Origin: JAFAZI01 sp035501255
GTDB taxonomy: Bacteria; Actinomycetota; Actinomycetes; JAFAQI01
Reading direction: 5' to 3'
Length of the DNA: 64,000 nucleotides
Assembly (NCBI GenBank): GCA_035501255.1
Contig: DATJWM010000008.1
Span: 1 to 64,000, forward strand
The notes under the pieces were generated by a model that saw only the letters and a list, made by a program, of their open reading frames with translations, had not been told where the DNA came from and did no database searches. Of this stretch, positions 26,509 through 34,004 are shown piece by piece (position 1 is the first letter of the stretch; each line of letters starts with the position of its first letter). A program made the translations under genes and the position numbers.

Positions 26509-26886
26509 GTGAGCCCACTGCGCCGCTGCTCGCGGATTACCTGCGCCCGCGCTGCTGTGGCCACGCTCACCTACGTGTACTCCGACTCGACAGCAGTGGT
26601 CGGCCCGCTGGCGACGTACGCCGAACCGCACTCCTATGACCTGTGCGAGGTCCATGCGCACGGGCTGACCGCTCCGCGCGGTTGGGAAGTGGTTCGGCTC
26701 GACATCGATGCGGCGAGCGCCACCCCGGGGGCCGACGATCTCGAGGCGCTCGCGGACGCGGTCCGCGAGGCGGCCCGGCCGGTGGGCCCGTTCATCGAGG
26801 GACCGCCGCCGTTGCCCGAGTTCGATCTCGAGGAGATTGCCCGTCGCGGTCACCTCCGCGTCCTGCGGACGCCGACCACCTCCTGA
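26509..26886 (+). CDS. DUF3499-family protein
   Basis: 125 aa from the GTG at 26509. It opens with the characteristic Cys-containing stretch RRCSRITCARAAVATLTY and continues to YAEPHSYDLCEVHAHGLT, giving a C-x4-C plus C-x2-H arrangement that could bind metal. Downstream is RGWEVVRLDID and an acidic linker. This is the actinobacterial DUF3499 family (Rv3258c-like), function unknown, usually between the zincin-like gene and phosphomannomutase as here. Confidence 0.85.
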   Translation: MSPLRRCSRITCARAAVATLTYVYSDSTAVVGPLATYAEPHSYDLCEVHAHGLTAPRGWEVVRLDIDAASATPGADDLEALADAVREAARPVGPFIEGPPPLPEFDLEEIARRGHLRVLRTPTTS

Positions 26887-26910
26887 ACCAGCCGCGGGCG
26901 CGGCCGGTCG

Positions 26911-26959
26911 GAGGTATTAACCGATTTGCGGCGGAAACGCCCGGTTCTCAAGGGAACTC
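26911..26959. repeat. possible degenerate copy of the dispersed palindrome
   Basis: TTAACCG, GCGGCGGAAACGCCC and CGGTTCTCAA resemble the interior of copy A (CTAACGG, GCCGGCGAAAACGCCC), but the CCAACTGTCAG ends are missing. It lies in the 131-bp gap between the DUF3499 and Zn-ribbon genes. The similarity may be chance. Confidence 0.3.
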
Positions 26960-27017
26960 GAGGCACCGCCGATGGTTGGTGCCTAACCATGACGTCCACT
27001 CCTGGAGACCCCACGCC

Positions 27018-27281
27018 ATGAAGACCACTGCCCGCCACCAGATCCCCGAGCAGCGCACCGCCTCGCCCTCGTCGCTGACCCGCCCCGGAGCGCGCAGTGG
27101 CGCCGAGTGCCCGAGCTGCGGGAGTGAGCGTCTGACGTTGCTGGTGATGACGCTCACCGACGGCTCGCCCGTGAGCTTCTCCTCGTGTCACAACTGCGAG
27201 CACCGGGTCTGGACCGGCGAGGCCGGTCGACTGGAGTTCTCCGACGTTCTGAGCCGCGCCACCAAGCGCAAGGCCTCCTGA
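27018..27281 (+). CDS. small zinc-ribbon protein of unknown function
   Basis: 87 aa from the ATG at 27018. Two cysteine pairs, ECPSCGSE and SCHNCEHRVW, 25 residues apart, form a likely one-zinc ribbon. The first 30 residues are polar and probably disordered, and the end (ATKRKAS) is basic. It resembles short actinobacterial proteins found just before phosphomannomutase; the function is not known. Palindrome copy C begins 5 bp after its stop. Confidence 0.75.
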   Translation: MKTTARHQIPEQRTASPSSLTRPGARSGAECPSCGSERLTLLVMTLTDGSPVSFSSCHNCEHRVWTGEAGRLEFSDVLSRATKRKAS

Positions 27282-27286
27282 TCGCT

Positions 27287-27351
27287 TCGCCCACCTGTCA
27301 CTTAACGGGCGTCTGCCGTCGCAGAATGACCGGTAACTGACAGTTGGACGA
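27287..27351. repeat. dispersed ~65-bp imperfect palindrome, copy C
   Basis: The left end is TCGCCCACCTGTCAC; the right end read on the other strand is TCGTCCAACTGTCAG. Read on the minus strand, the interior TTACCGGTCATTCTGC matches copy A's CTAACGGTCGTTCTGC, so copy C lies in the opposite orientation. It is wholly intergenic, between the Zn-ribbon gene and the promoter of phosphomannomutase. Confidence 0.85.
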
Positions 27352-27375
27352 AACCTGGCCTTCTCCGGGCTGGGC

Positions 27376-27381
27376 TAGCGT
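27376..27381 (+). promoter_or_regulatory. -10 box of phosphomannomutase gene (leaderless-type)
   Basis: TAGCGT ends 7 nt before the GTG start at 27389. Confidence 0.5.
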
Positions 27382-27388
27382 CGGCCAC

Positions 27389-28741
27389 GTGAGCACGCTC
27401 GACGCGATCTTCAAGGCCTATGACATCCGGGGGATCGTCCCTGACGAGCTCGACGAGTCGATCGCCCGAGCGGTCGGGGGTGCTTTTGTCGCGCACCTCG
27501 GCGCGAGCCGGGTCGTCACCGGCTACGACATGCGCGACTCCTCGCCCGGTCTCGCTGCCGCCTTTGCCGCCGGCGCGAGCGAGCAGGGCGCCGATGTGGT
27601 CGAAATCGGCCTCGCCTCGACCGACCTGCTCTACTTCGCCTCGGGCTCGCTCGATGTGCCCGGGGCGATGTTCACCGCCTCGCACAATCCGGCCCGATAC
27701 AACGGGATCAAGTTGTGTCGGGCGGGCGCTGCTCCGGTCGGCGAGGACAGCGGTCTCGCGGACATCCGGTCGCTCGTGGAGGCCGGCGTTCCTGCCTCCG
27801 CCGCTTCGCGCGGAACGGTGTCCCAGCGCTCGATGCTCGCGGGATATGCGGCGTACCTCAAGGGGCTCGTGCCGGGCCTCGAGCAGATCCGGCCGCTGGC
27901 GGTGGTCGTCGACGCGGGTAACGGCATGGGCGGCCTGACCGTGCCGGAGGTCTTCGCCGGTCTGCCCCTGGAGGTCACCGCGCTCTACTTCGAGCTCGAC
28001 GGGAGCTTCCCGCACCACGAGGCGAACCCGCTCGACCCAGCGAACATGCGCGACCTGCAGGCGGCTGTGCGCAGCACTGGCGCCGACCTCGGACTGGCCT
28101 TCGACGGCGATGCCGACCGGTGCTTCGTGGTCGACGAACGGGCCGCGATCGTCCCCCCGTCGGCGCTCACGGCACTGATCGCCGACCGCGAACTGAGCCG
28201 CGAGCCGGGGGCGAGCATCATCCACAACCTCATCACCTCCCACGCCGTGCCTGAGATCGTCCGGGAGCGGGGCGGCGTCCCGATCCGGACCCGCGTCGGG
28301 CATTCCTTCATCAAGGCAACGATGGCCGAGACCGGGGCGGTCTTCGGCGGCGAGCATTCCGGCCACTTCTACTTCCGCGACTTCTGGCGGGCGGACTCGG
28401 GGATGCTTGCGGCACTCCATGTGCTTGCGGCCTTGGGAACGCAGCCCGGCCCGCTCTCCGAGCTGCTCGCGACCTACGTTCGGTACGCCACCTCCGGTGA
28501 GATCAACAGCGCGGTCGCCGACCCCGGGGCCGCGACGGCCGCCGTGCGGCACGCGTTCGAGGGCCGGCCCGGCGTCGTGATCGATGATCTCGACGGGATG
28601 ACCGTTGACCTCGCCGACGGGTCGTGGTTCAACCTGCGTCCTTCCAATACCGAGCCGCTCCTGCGGCTCAACGCCGAGGCGCCCAGCGCGGCGAAAGTCG
28701 ACGCCCTGACCGACGAGGTCCTCGCGCTCGTCCGCGGCTGA
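27389..28741 (+). CDS. manB: phosphomannomutase/phosphoglucomutase
   Basis: 450 aa from the GTG at 27389; KAYDIRGIVPDEL follows directly. Alpha-D-phosphohexomutase motifs are in order: the phosphoserine loop TASHNPARYNG (Ser98), the metal loop LAFDGDADRC, the sugar loop GGEHSGHFYFRDF, and the phosphate loop RPSNTEPLLRLN. It interconverts mannose-6-P and mannose-1-P (possibly also glucose phosphates). It sits where mycobacteria keep manB (Rv3257c), and would feed the pyrophosphorylase at 15015. Confidence 0.93.
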   Translation: MSTLDAIFKAYDIRGIVPDELDESIARAVGGAFVAHLGASRVVTGYDMRDSSPGLAAAFAAGASEQGADVVEIGLASTDLLYFASGSLDVPGAMFTASHNPARYNGIKLCRAGAAPVGEDSGLADIRSLVEAGVPASAASRGTVSQRSMLAGYAAYLKGLVPGLEQIRPLAVVVDAGNGMGGLTVPEVFAGLPLEVTALYFELDGSFPHHEANPLDPANMRDLQAAVRSTGADLGLAFDGDADRCFVVDERAAIVPPSALTALIADRELSREPGASIIHNLITSHAVPEIVRERGGVPIRTRVGHSFIKATMAETGAVFGGEHSGHFYFRDFWRADSGMLAALHVLAALGTQPGPLSELLATYVRYATSGEINSAVADPGAATAAVRHAFEGRPGVVIDDLDGMTVDLADGSWFNLRPSNTEPLLRLNAEAPSAAKVDALTDEVLALVRG

Positions 28742-28760
28742 CCCCTTCGGGGGTGGCGAC

Positions 28761-28766
28761 TAGGGT
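28761..28766 (+). promoter_or_regulatory. -10 box of Trm112-like gene (leaderless-type)
   Basis: TAGGGT ends 6 nt before the GTG at 28773, starting 19 bp after the manB stop. The following genes may therefore also be read from here. Confidence 0.45.
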
Positions 28767-28772
28767 GAGGTC

Positions 28773-28952
28773 GTGAACCTGGACCAAACGTTGCTGGAGA
28801 TCCTCGCCTGCCCGAACTGCCGGGCGCAGCTTCGTGTCGATGACGCTGCCGGTGAGCTCGTCTGCACCGGCTGCGGCTTCGCCTATCCCGTCCACGACGA
28901 CATCCCGGTGCTCCTCATCGACGAGGCTCGCCGACCCGACACCGGCTCCTAG
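28773..28952 (+). CDS. Trm112-family zinc-ribbon protein
   Basis: 59 aa, GTG start, TAG stop at 28950-28952. The sequence has CPNC (Cys13/Cys16) and CTGC (Cys31/Cys34), followed by FAYPVHDDIPVLL, which is the signature of Trm112/YcaR-like small proteins. In eukaryotes Trm112 activates methyltransferases; the bacterial partner here is not known. It lies between phosphomannomutase and the sugar isomerase, the usual actinobacterial arrangement. Confidence 0.88.
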   Translation: MNLDQTLLEILACPNCRAQLRVDDAAGELVCTGCGFAYPVHDDIPVLLIDEARRPDTGS

Positions 28953-28966
28953 CCGCCGCCTCCTCG

Positions 28967-30118
28967 ATGGCCGCGATCGACCTCGACCGGCTCGACGACG
29001 CCGACGCCATCGCCGCGCTGGACGCGAGCGACATGCTGCGCGCGGTGGCGAGTTCGGCGGCCCAGGTGCGCGCCGCCCACACCGCCACCGAGGAGGCCGC
29101 ACTCAGCGCGCTTGCCTTTGACGCCCGGCCGCGCGCGGTCGTCGTCACCGGCATGGGCGGCTCGGCCATCGCCGGCGAGGCGCTCGCTGCGGTCGCGGGC
29201 GTTCGCTGCCCCGTCCCGGTCGTCGTCCATCGGGGATACGGCCTGCCCGGTTGGGTGGGCGCGGCCGACGTCGTCATGGCGGTGTCGTGCTCGGGGACGA
29301 CCGCGGAGACCCTCACCGCGGCCGCCGAGGCCGCCCGCCGGGGAGCGCGGCTCCTCGGCGTCGGTGCGGCCGACTCGCAGCTCGAGTCGCAGTGCCTGGC
29401 CGGCGGCGGACGTTTCGTGCCGGTGACGACGTGGCTCTCGCCACGCTCGTCGTTCTGGACTCTCGCGGTGCCGCTGCTGCTCGCCGGACATCGCTTCGGC
29501 CTGCTCGACCTCGGCCCCGATGTCGGCGCGCTGGAGGCCACCGCTGCCTCCCTCGAGTCGATCGCGACGATGTGCGGACCTGATCGCGAGTCCTACACCA
29601 ATCCCGCCAAGGCACTGGCCGCCGAACTCGCCGGCAGCCTCCCGCTGATCTGGGGCACCGGTCAGCTCGGCCCGCTCGCTGCCGCGCGGCTGGGCGCCCA
29701 GATCGCCGAGAACGCCAAGCTCCCTTCCGTCGTGGGTGCGCTGCCCGAGGCGCATCACAACCAGGTGGTCGCCTTCGACGGCGCGATGGCGGGCGGCCGA
29801 TCCGAGGACGACCTGTTCCGGGATCGCGTCGAGGACGAGGAGCCCTATCGGCTTCGGCTCGTCCTGGTGCGCGACGACGACGCGGACGAGGGCGCGAAGA
29901 AGCGGGCGCACATCTCGGCGGACCTCGCGAGCGAGCGCGGCATCCGGGTGTCGGTGCTCGGCGCGCAGGGGGAGACCACGCTGGAACGCCTCGCCTCGCT
30001 GATCGCCACCCTTGACTACGCCAGCGTTTATCTTGCGCTGGCGTACGGCGTTGACCCCACGCCGATCGCTGCGATCGACGAGCTCAAGCGAGCCCTCGCG
30101 GCACCGACGTACCCTTAG
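28967..30118 (+). CDS. SIS-domain sugar isomerase (bifunctional phosphoglucose/phosphomannose isomerase-like)
   Basis: 383 aa, ATG start 14 bp after the Trm112-like gene. The N-terminal SIS domain shows VVTGMGGSAIAGEAL and the phosphate-binding AVSCSGTTAETL. The C-terminal domain has the NAKLPSVVGALPEAHHNQVVAFDG block with the conserved Glu/His seen in archaeal-type PGI/PMI enzymes. It should interconvert fructose-6-P with mannose-6-P and/or glucose-6-P, supplying manB. The mycobacterial counterpart is Rv3256c. Substrate preference is not readable. Confidence 0.83.
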   Translation: MAAIDLDRLDDADAIAALDASDMLRAVASSAAQVRAAHTATEEAALSALAFDARPRAVVVTGMGGSAIAGEALAAVAGVRCPVPVVVHRGYGLPGWVGAADVVMAVSCSGTTAETLTAAAEAARRGARLLGVGAADSQLESQCLAGGGRFVPVTTWLSPRSSFWTLAVPLLLAGHRFGLLDLGPDVGALEATAASLESIATMCGPDRESYTNPAKALAAELAGSLPLIWGTGQLGPLAAARLGAQIAENAKLPSVVGALPEAHHNQVVAFDGAMAGGRSEDDLFRDRVEDEEPYRLRLVLVRDDDADEGAKKRAHISADLASERGIRVSVLGAQGETTLERLASLIATLDYASVYLALAYGVDPTPIAAIDELKRALAAPTYP

Positions 30119-30152
30119 CGCAACCGCTCCGGTGCCACGTCAAGGAGAGTTC

Positions 30153-31583
30153 ATGGAGTTTCGCGTCGCTGATCTCAGCCTCGCCGAGTTCGGCCGCAAG
30201 GAAATCACGCTGGCCGAGCACGAGATGCCCGGGTTGATGGCCACCCGCGCGGAGTACGGCGAAGCCAGGCCGCTGGCGGGGGCGCGCATCACTGGTTCGC
30301 TGCACATGACGGTCCAGACCGCAGTCCTCATCGAGACCCTGGTCGCTGTCGGCGCCGAGGTTCGTTGGGCCTCCTGCAACATCTTCTCGACCCAGGATCA
30401 CGCGGCTGCCGCGGTCGTCGTCGGTCCCACCGGGACGGTCGACGCGCCGGCCGGCGTGCCGGTGTTCGCCTGGAAGGGCGAGACCCTGGAGGAGTACTGG
30501 GAGTGCACCGACGCCGCGCTTCGCTGGCCGGGCGGCGCCGGGCCGAACATGCTGCTCGATGACGGCGGAGATGCGACCCTGTTGGTTCACAAGGGTGTCG
30601 AGTTCGAAAAGGCGGGCGTCGTCCCCGACCCGTCGACGGCGGACAACGAGGAGTACGCCGTCGTGCTGGGGTTGTTGTCGCGGTCATTCAGCGACGACGC
30701 CACCAGATGGACCAACATCGCCAACGGCATCAAGGGCGTGACCGAGGAGACGACGACCGGGGTCCACCGGCTCTATCAGATGCACGACCGAGGCGAGTTG
30801 CTGTTCCCGGCGATCAACGTCAACGACTCGGTGACGAAGTCGAAGTTCGACAACAAGTACGGCTGCCGGCATTCGCTGATTGACGGGATCAACCGCGGCA
30901 CCGACGTCTTGATCGGCGGCAAGGTGGCGGTCGTCTGCGGATACGGCGACGTCGGCAAGGGCTGCGCGGAATCATTGCGCGGGCAGGGCGCGCGGGTGGT
31001 GATCACCGAGATCGATCCGATCTGTGCGTTGCAAGCCGCCATGGACGGTTACCAGGTGGCAACGCTCGACGACCTCGTCGAGACGGCCGACATCTTCGTC
31101 ACCGCGACCGGCAACTTCAACATCATCACGGCCGCGAACATGCAGCGAATGAAGCAAGGCGCGATCGTCGGCAACATCGGTCACTTCGACAATGAGATCG
31201 ACATGGCCGGGCTCGCGGCGTTGCCGGGCGCGCGTAAGTCGACCGTCAAGCCGCAGGTCGACGAGTGGTTCTTTGCCGACGGGCACTCGATCCTGGTGCT
31301 CTCCGAAGGTCGCTTGCTCAACCTCGGCAACGCGACCGGACACCCGTCGTTCGTGATGAGCAACTCCTTCACCAACCAGACGATCGCGCAGATCGAACTG
31401 TTCACGAAGACCGACAGCTATCCGATCGGCGTGCACGTGCTCCCGAAACATCTCGACGAGAAGGTCGCCAGGCTGCACCTCGATGCGCTCGGCGTGCGGC
31501 TCACCACGCTGAGTGCGGAGCAGGCGGACTACATCGGCGTACCCGTCGACGGGCCGTACAAGCCGGATACCTACCGGTACTGA
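30153..31583 (+). CDS. ahcY: S-adenosylhomocysteine hydrolase
   Basis: 476 aa. The ATG at 30153 follows AAGGAGAG. It hydrolyses SAH to adenosine and homocysteine using bound NAD. Visible blocks: ARITGSLHMTVQTAVLIETL, CNIFSTQDHAAA, the actinobacterial-type insertion after WECTDAALRW, FDNKYGCRHSL, the NAD site CGYGDVGKGCAESLRGQG, FVTATGNFNII, and the C-terminal HLDALGVRLT...YKPDTYRY whose Lys/Tyr contact NAD in the partner subunit. No SAH riboswitch fits in the 34-bp leader. It stands before mtrA as in mycobacteria. Confidence 0.97.
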   Translation: MEFRVADLSLAEFGRKEITLAEHEMPGLMATRAEYGEARPLAGARITGSLHMTVQTAVLIETLVAVGAEVRWASCNIFSTQDHAAAAVVVGPTGTVDAPAGVPVFAWKGETLEEYWECTDAALRWPGGAGPNMLLDDGGDATLLVHKGVEFEKAGVVPDPSTADNEEYAVVLGLLSRSFSDDATRWTNIANGIKGVTEETTTGVHRLYQMHDRGELLFPAINVNDSVTKSKFDNKYGCRHSLIDGINRGTDVLIGGKVAVVCGYGDVGKGCAESLRGQGARVVITEIDPICALQAAMDGYQVATLDDLVETADIFVTATGNFNIITAANMQRMKQGAIVGNIGHFDNEIDMAGLAALPGARKSTVKPQVDEWFFADGHSILVLSEGRLLNLGNATGHPSFVMSNSFTNQTIAQIELFTKTDSYPIGVHVLPKHLDEKVARLHLDALGVRLTTLSAEQADYIGVPVDGPYKPDTYRY

Positions 31584-31592
31584 GCCCGCCTG

Positions 31593-31607
31593 CCGCAAGA
31601 ACTGCGG
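31593..31607 (+). terminator. short hairpin between ahcY and mtrA
   Basis: CCGCA and TGCGG form a 5-bp stem with a 5-nt loop, 9 bp after the ahcY stop. It is weak and there is no U-run. Confidence 0.3.
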
Positions 31608-31647
31608 AACCGCCAACTCGGGCGAACGCTGGTGCGACCATGGATCC

Positions 31648-32325
31648 GTGAAGGCGCGCGTACTCGTCGTTGACGACGACCCTGCACTGGCCGAGATGCT
31701 GGGCATCGTCTTGCGCAACGAGGGATTCGACCCGTCCTTCGTCGGGGACGGGGACAAGGCGCTCGCAGCTTTTCGCGCGACCAAGCCGGATCTGGTCCTG
31801 CTCGACCTGATGCTGCCGGGCACCGACGGGGTCGACGTGTGCCGGGCGATCCGTGCCGAGAGCGGGACGCCGATCGTCATGCTCACCGCCCGCAGCGACA
31901 CGATCGACGTTGTCATCGGTCTTGAGTCGGGGGCGGACGACTACATCGTCAAGCCGTTCAAGCCCAAGGAACTCGTCGCACGGATGCGGGCGCGGTTGCG
32001 CCGCAACGACGACGCCGACCTCGAGGCGCTGACGATCGGCGACCTGACGATCGACATCGGTGGTCACGCGGTGAGCCGGAATGGCACCCGGATTTCCTTG
32101 ACACCGCTCGAGTTCGACCTTCTGGCGGCCTTGGCGCGACGCCCCCGGCATGTCTTCACCCGGGATCAGCTTCTGGAGCAGGTGTGGGGCTACCGACACC
32201 TTGCCGACACCCGGCTGGTGAACGTGCACGTGCAGCGGTTGCGGGCGAAGGTCGAGCGCGACCCGGACCATCCGGAGATCGTGGTCACCGTCCGCGGGGT
32301 CGGGTACAAGGCCGGACCGACGTGA
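31648..32325 (+). CDS. mtrA: DNA-binding response regulator MtrA
   Basis: 225 aa, GTG start at 31648. The receiver domain has the acidic pocket DDD (residues 9-11), phospho-acceptor Asp53 in LLDLMLPG, Thr80 and Lys102 (IVKPFKP). The OmpR-type winged helix follows from ~130, with LTPLEFDLLAALARRP and VNVHVQRLRAKVERDP. MtrA is the essential actinobacterial regulator of cell wall and division genes. Its stop overlaps the start of mtrB, and lpqB follows, the conserved mtrA-mtrB-lpqB order, so the assignment is firm. Confidence 0.96.
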   Translation: MKARVLVVDDDPALAEMLGIVLRNEGFDPSFVGDGDKALAAFRATKPDLVLLDLMLPGTDGVDVCRAIRAESGTPIVMLTARSDTIDVVIGLESGADDYIVKPFKPKELVARMRARLRRNDDADLEALTIGDLTIDIGGHAVSRNGTRISLTPLEFDLLAALARRPRHVFTRDQLLEQVWGYRHLADTRLVNVHVQRLRAKVERDPDHPEIVVTVRGVGYKAGPT

Positions 32326-34004
32326 GCGGAGGCCTCCGGGTGATCCACCGCGTGACCGGCCTCCCCGGCGCGGTACGTCGCCGGTGGCGGCGTTCGTTGT
32401 CCGTCCGCGTGGTTGCCTCCACGCTCGTGCTCTCCGCGGGGGTCAGCCTCCTGCTGGGCGCGACGATCCTCGCCCAGGTGCGTAGCGGCTTGCTCGACTC
32501 GGCGAGCAGGTCCGCGTTGGCGCAGCTCAGCAGCGGTGTGGGCCGGGCCCAAAACCAGTTCCTCGCCCAGCCCGGGTCGAACCCGAGGGCGGCCGAGCAG
32601 ACGGCGTATGAGGTCATCACCGCGCTGTCCCCGCGCCCGGACCAGGACGACTACGACGTGGCGATGCTGCCCTCAACTCCCGGCCTCGGCTCGTTCTTCA
32701 GCCAGCGCGCGGACCTTGCGAGCATCCCGCCCGCACTTGCGCGGCAGGTTGCCGGACAGACCCGCGAGGCGTGGACGTTTTCCAGCGTGCCGACCAACAG
32801 CGGCGCGGGCGTTCCGGGGATCGTTGCCGGTGCCGCGATTCCGGGCGCTGGTGGCCGCTACCAGCTCTACTACCTGTTCCCGCTGACCCGCGAGGTCTCG
32901 ACGCTGCGCCTGGTCGAACGCACGATGATCCTTGCCGGCATCGCGCTTGTCGCGTTCCTCGCTGCTCTCGCCGCACTGATCACCCGTCAGGTCGTGCGGC
33001 CGGTTCGCCAGGCTGCCTCGACCGCCGAGCGACTCGCCTCCGGGCGGCTCGAGGAGCGAATGACCATCCGGGGCGAGGATGACCTTGCGACCCTAGCGGC
33101 GTCGTTCAACCGGATGGCCGATACGGTCCAGGAACAGATCTCCCAGCTGCGCGAGCTGTCTCGCCTTCAGCAACGGTTCGTGGCGGACGTGTCGCACGAG
33201 CTGCGTACTCCGATCACCACGATCCGGATGGCAGCGGATGTACTGCACGAGTCGAGCGAGGGCCTCTCACCGGAGTTGAGCCGGTCCTCCGAACTGCTCC
33301 AGGCGCAGCTCGATCGCTTCGAACTCCTGCTCGCTGACCTGCTCGAGATCAGCCGGCACGACGCCGGCGCGGCCGTCCTCGATGCGGAACCGGTCGACCT
33401 CACCAGTCTGGTGTCGCGAGTTGTCTCGCTCGCCTCACCCCTTGCGACCCGTCGCGGGTGCGCCCTTAGCGTCGATGTTCCCACCGATCCGGTCATCGTC
33501 GAGGTCGACTCGCGGCGGATCGAACGCGTCTTGCGCAATCTGGTCGACAACGCGATCGAGCACAGCGAGGGCCAGCCGGTGGACGTCCGGCTCCGCGGCG
33601 CCGAGGGCGGTGTCGCGATCGCCGTGTCCGACCGAGGGGTGGGCTTGCGACCTGGCGAGGCTGCGCTGGTGTTCGGGCGGTTCTGGCGGGCGGACCCGGC
33701 CCGTGCTCGAACAACCGGCGGTACCGGACTCGGCCTGTCGATCGCGCTCGAGGACGTTCGGCTGCACGGAGGCTGGTTGCAGGCCTGGGGCCAGCCGGGG
33801 CAGGGGTCGGTGTTCCGGGTCACGCTTGCTTGGCACCCGGGCGAGCGAATCGAGTCCTCTCCACTCCCGCTCGGGCCGGCCGAGGCCACCGTGCAGGAGG
33901 CTCCGTCGGCGCAGGAGACCACGACTGCGGCGGAGACGACATCGGCGGCGGACGCGACGACGGCGGCCAAGCCGGGACGCGCCCCGGAGTCCACGCGTGC
34001 GTAG
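32322..34004 (+). CDS. mtrB: sensor histidine kinase MtrB
   Basis: 560 aa, GTG overlapping the mtrA stop. A basic N-terminus leads into TM1 at ~30-50, then a ~150-residue outer domain, TM2 at ~205-225, a HAMP linker, the HisKA box VADVSHELRTPITT with His292, and a HATPase domain with NLVDNAIEHSEG (N box), DRGVGLRPGEA and GGTGLGLSIA (G boxes). The C-terminal ~45 residues are Thr/Ala-rich and low complexity. It phosphorylates MtrA. Its end overlaps the start of lpqB by eight bases. Confidence 0.95.
   Translation: MSGGLRVIHRVTGLPGAVRRRWRRSLSVRVVASTLVLSAGVSLLLGATILAQVRSGLLDSASRSALAQLSSGVGRAQNQFLAQPGSNPRAAEQTAYEVITALSPRPDQDDYDVAMLPSTPGLGSFFSQRADLASIPPALARQVAGQTREAWTFSSVPTNSGAGVPGIVAGAAIPGAGGRYQLYYLFPLTREVSTLRLVERTMILAGIALVAFLAALAALITRQVVRPVRQAASTAERLASGRLEERMTIRGEDDLATLAASFNRMADTVQEQISQLRELSRLQQRFVADVSHELRTPITTIRMAADVLHESSEGLSPELSRSSELLQAQLDRFELLLADLLEISRHDAGAAVLDAEPVDLTSLVSRVVSLASPLATRRGCALSVDVPTDPVIVEVDSRRIERVLRNLVDNAIEHSEGQPVDVRLRGAEGGVAIAVSDRGVGLRPGEAALVFGRFWRADPARARTTGGTGLGLSIALEDVRLHGGWLQAWGQPGQGSVFRVTLAWHPGERIESSPLPLGPAEATVQEAPSAQETTTAAETTSAADATTAAKPGRAPESTRA

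Noticed and set aside
30119..30152. SAH riboswitch before ahcY
   Set aside because: Only 34 bp separate the genes, too short for the known structure, and a normal ribosome site is present.
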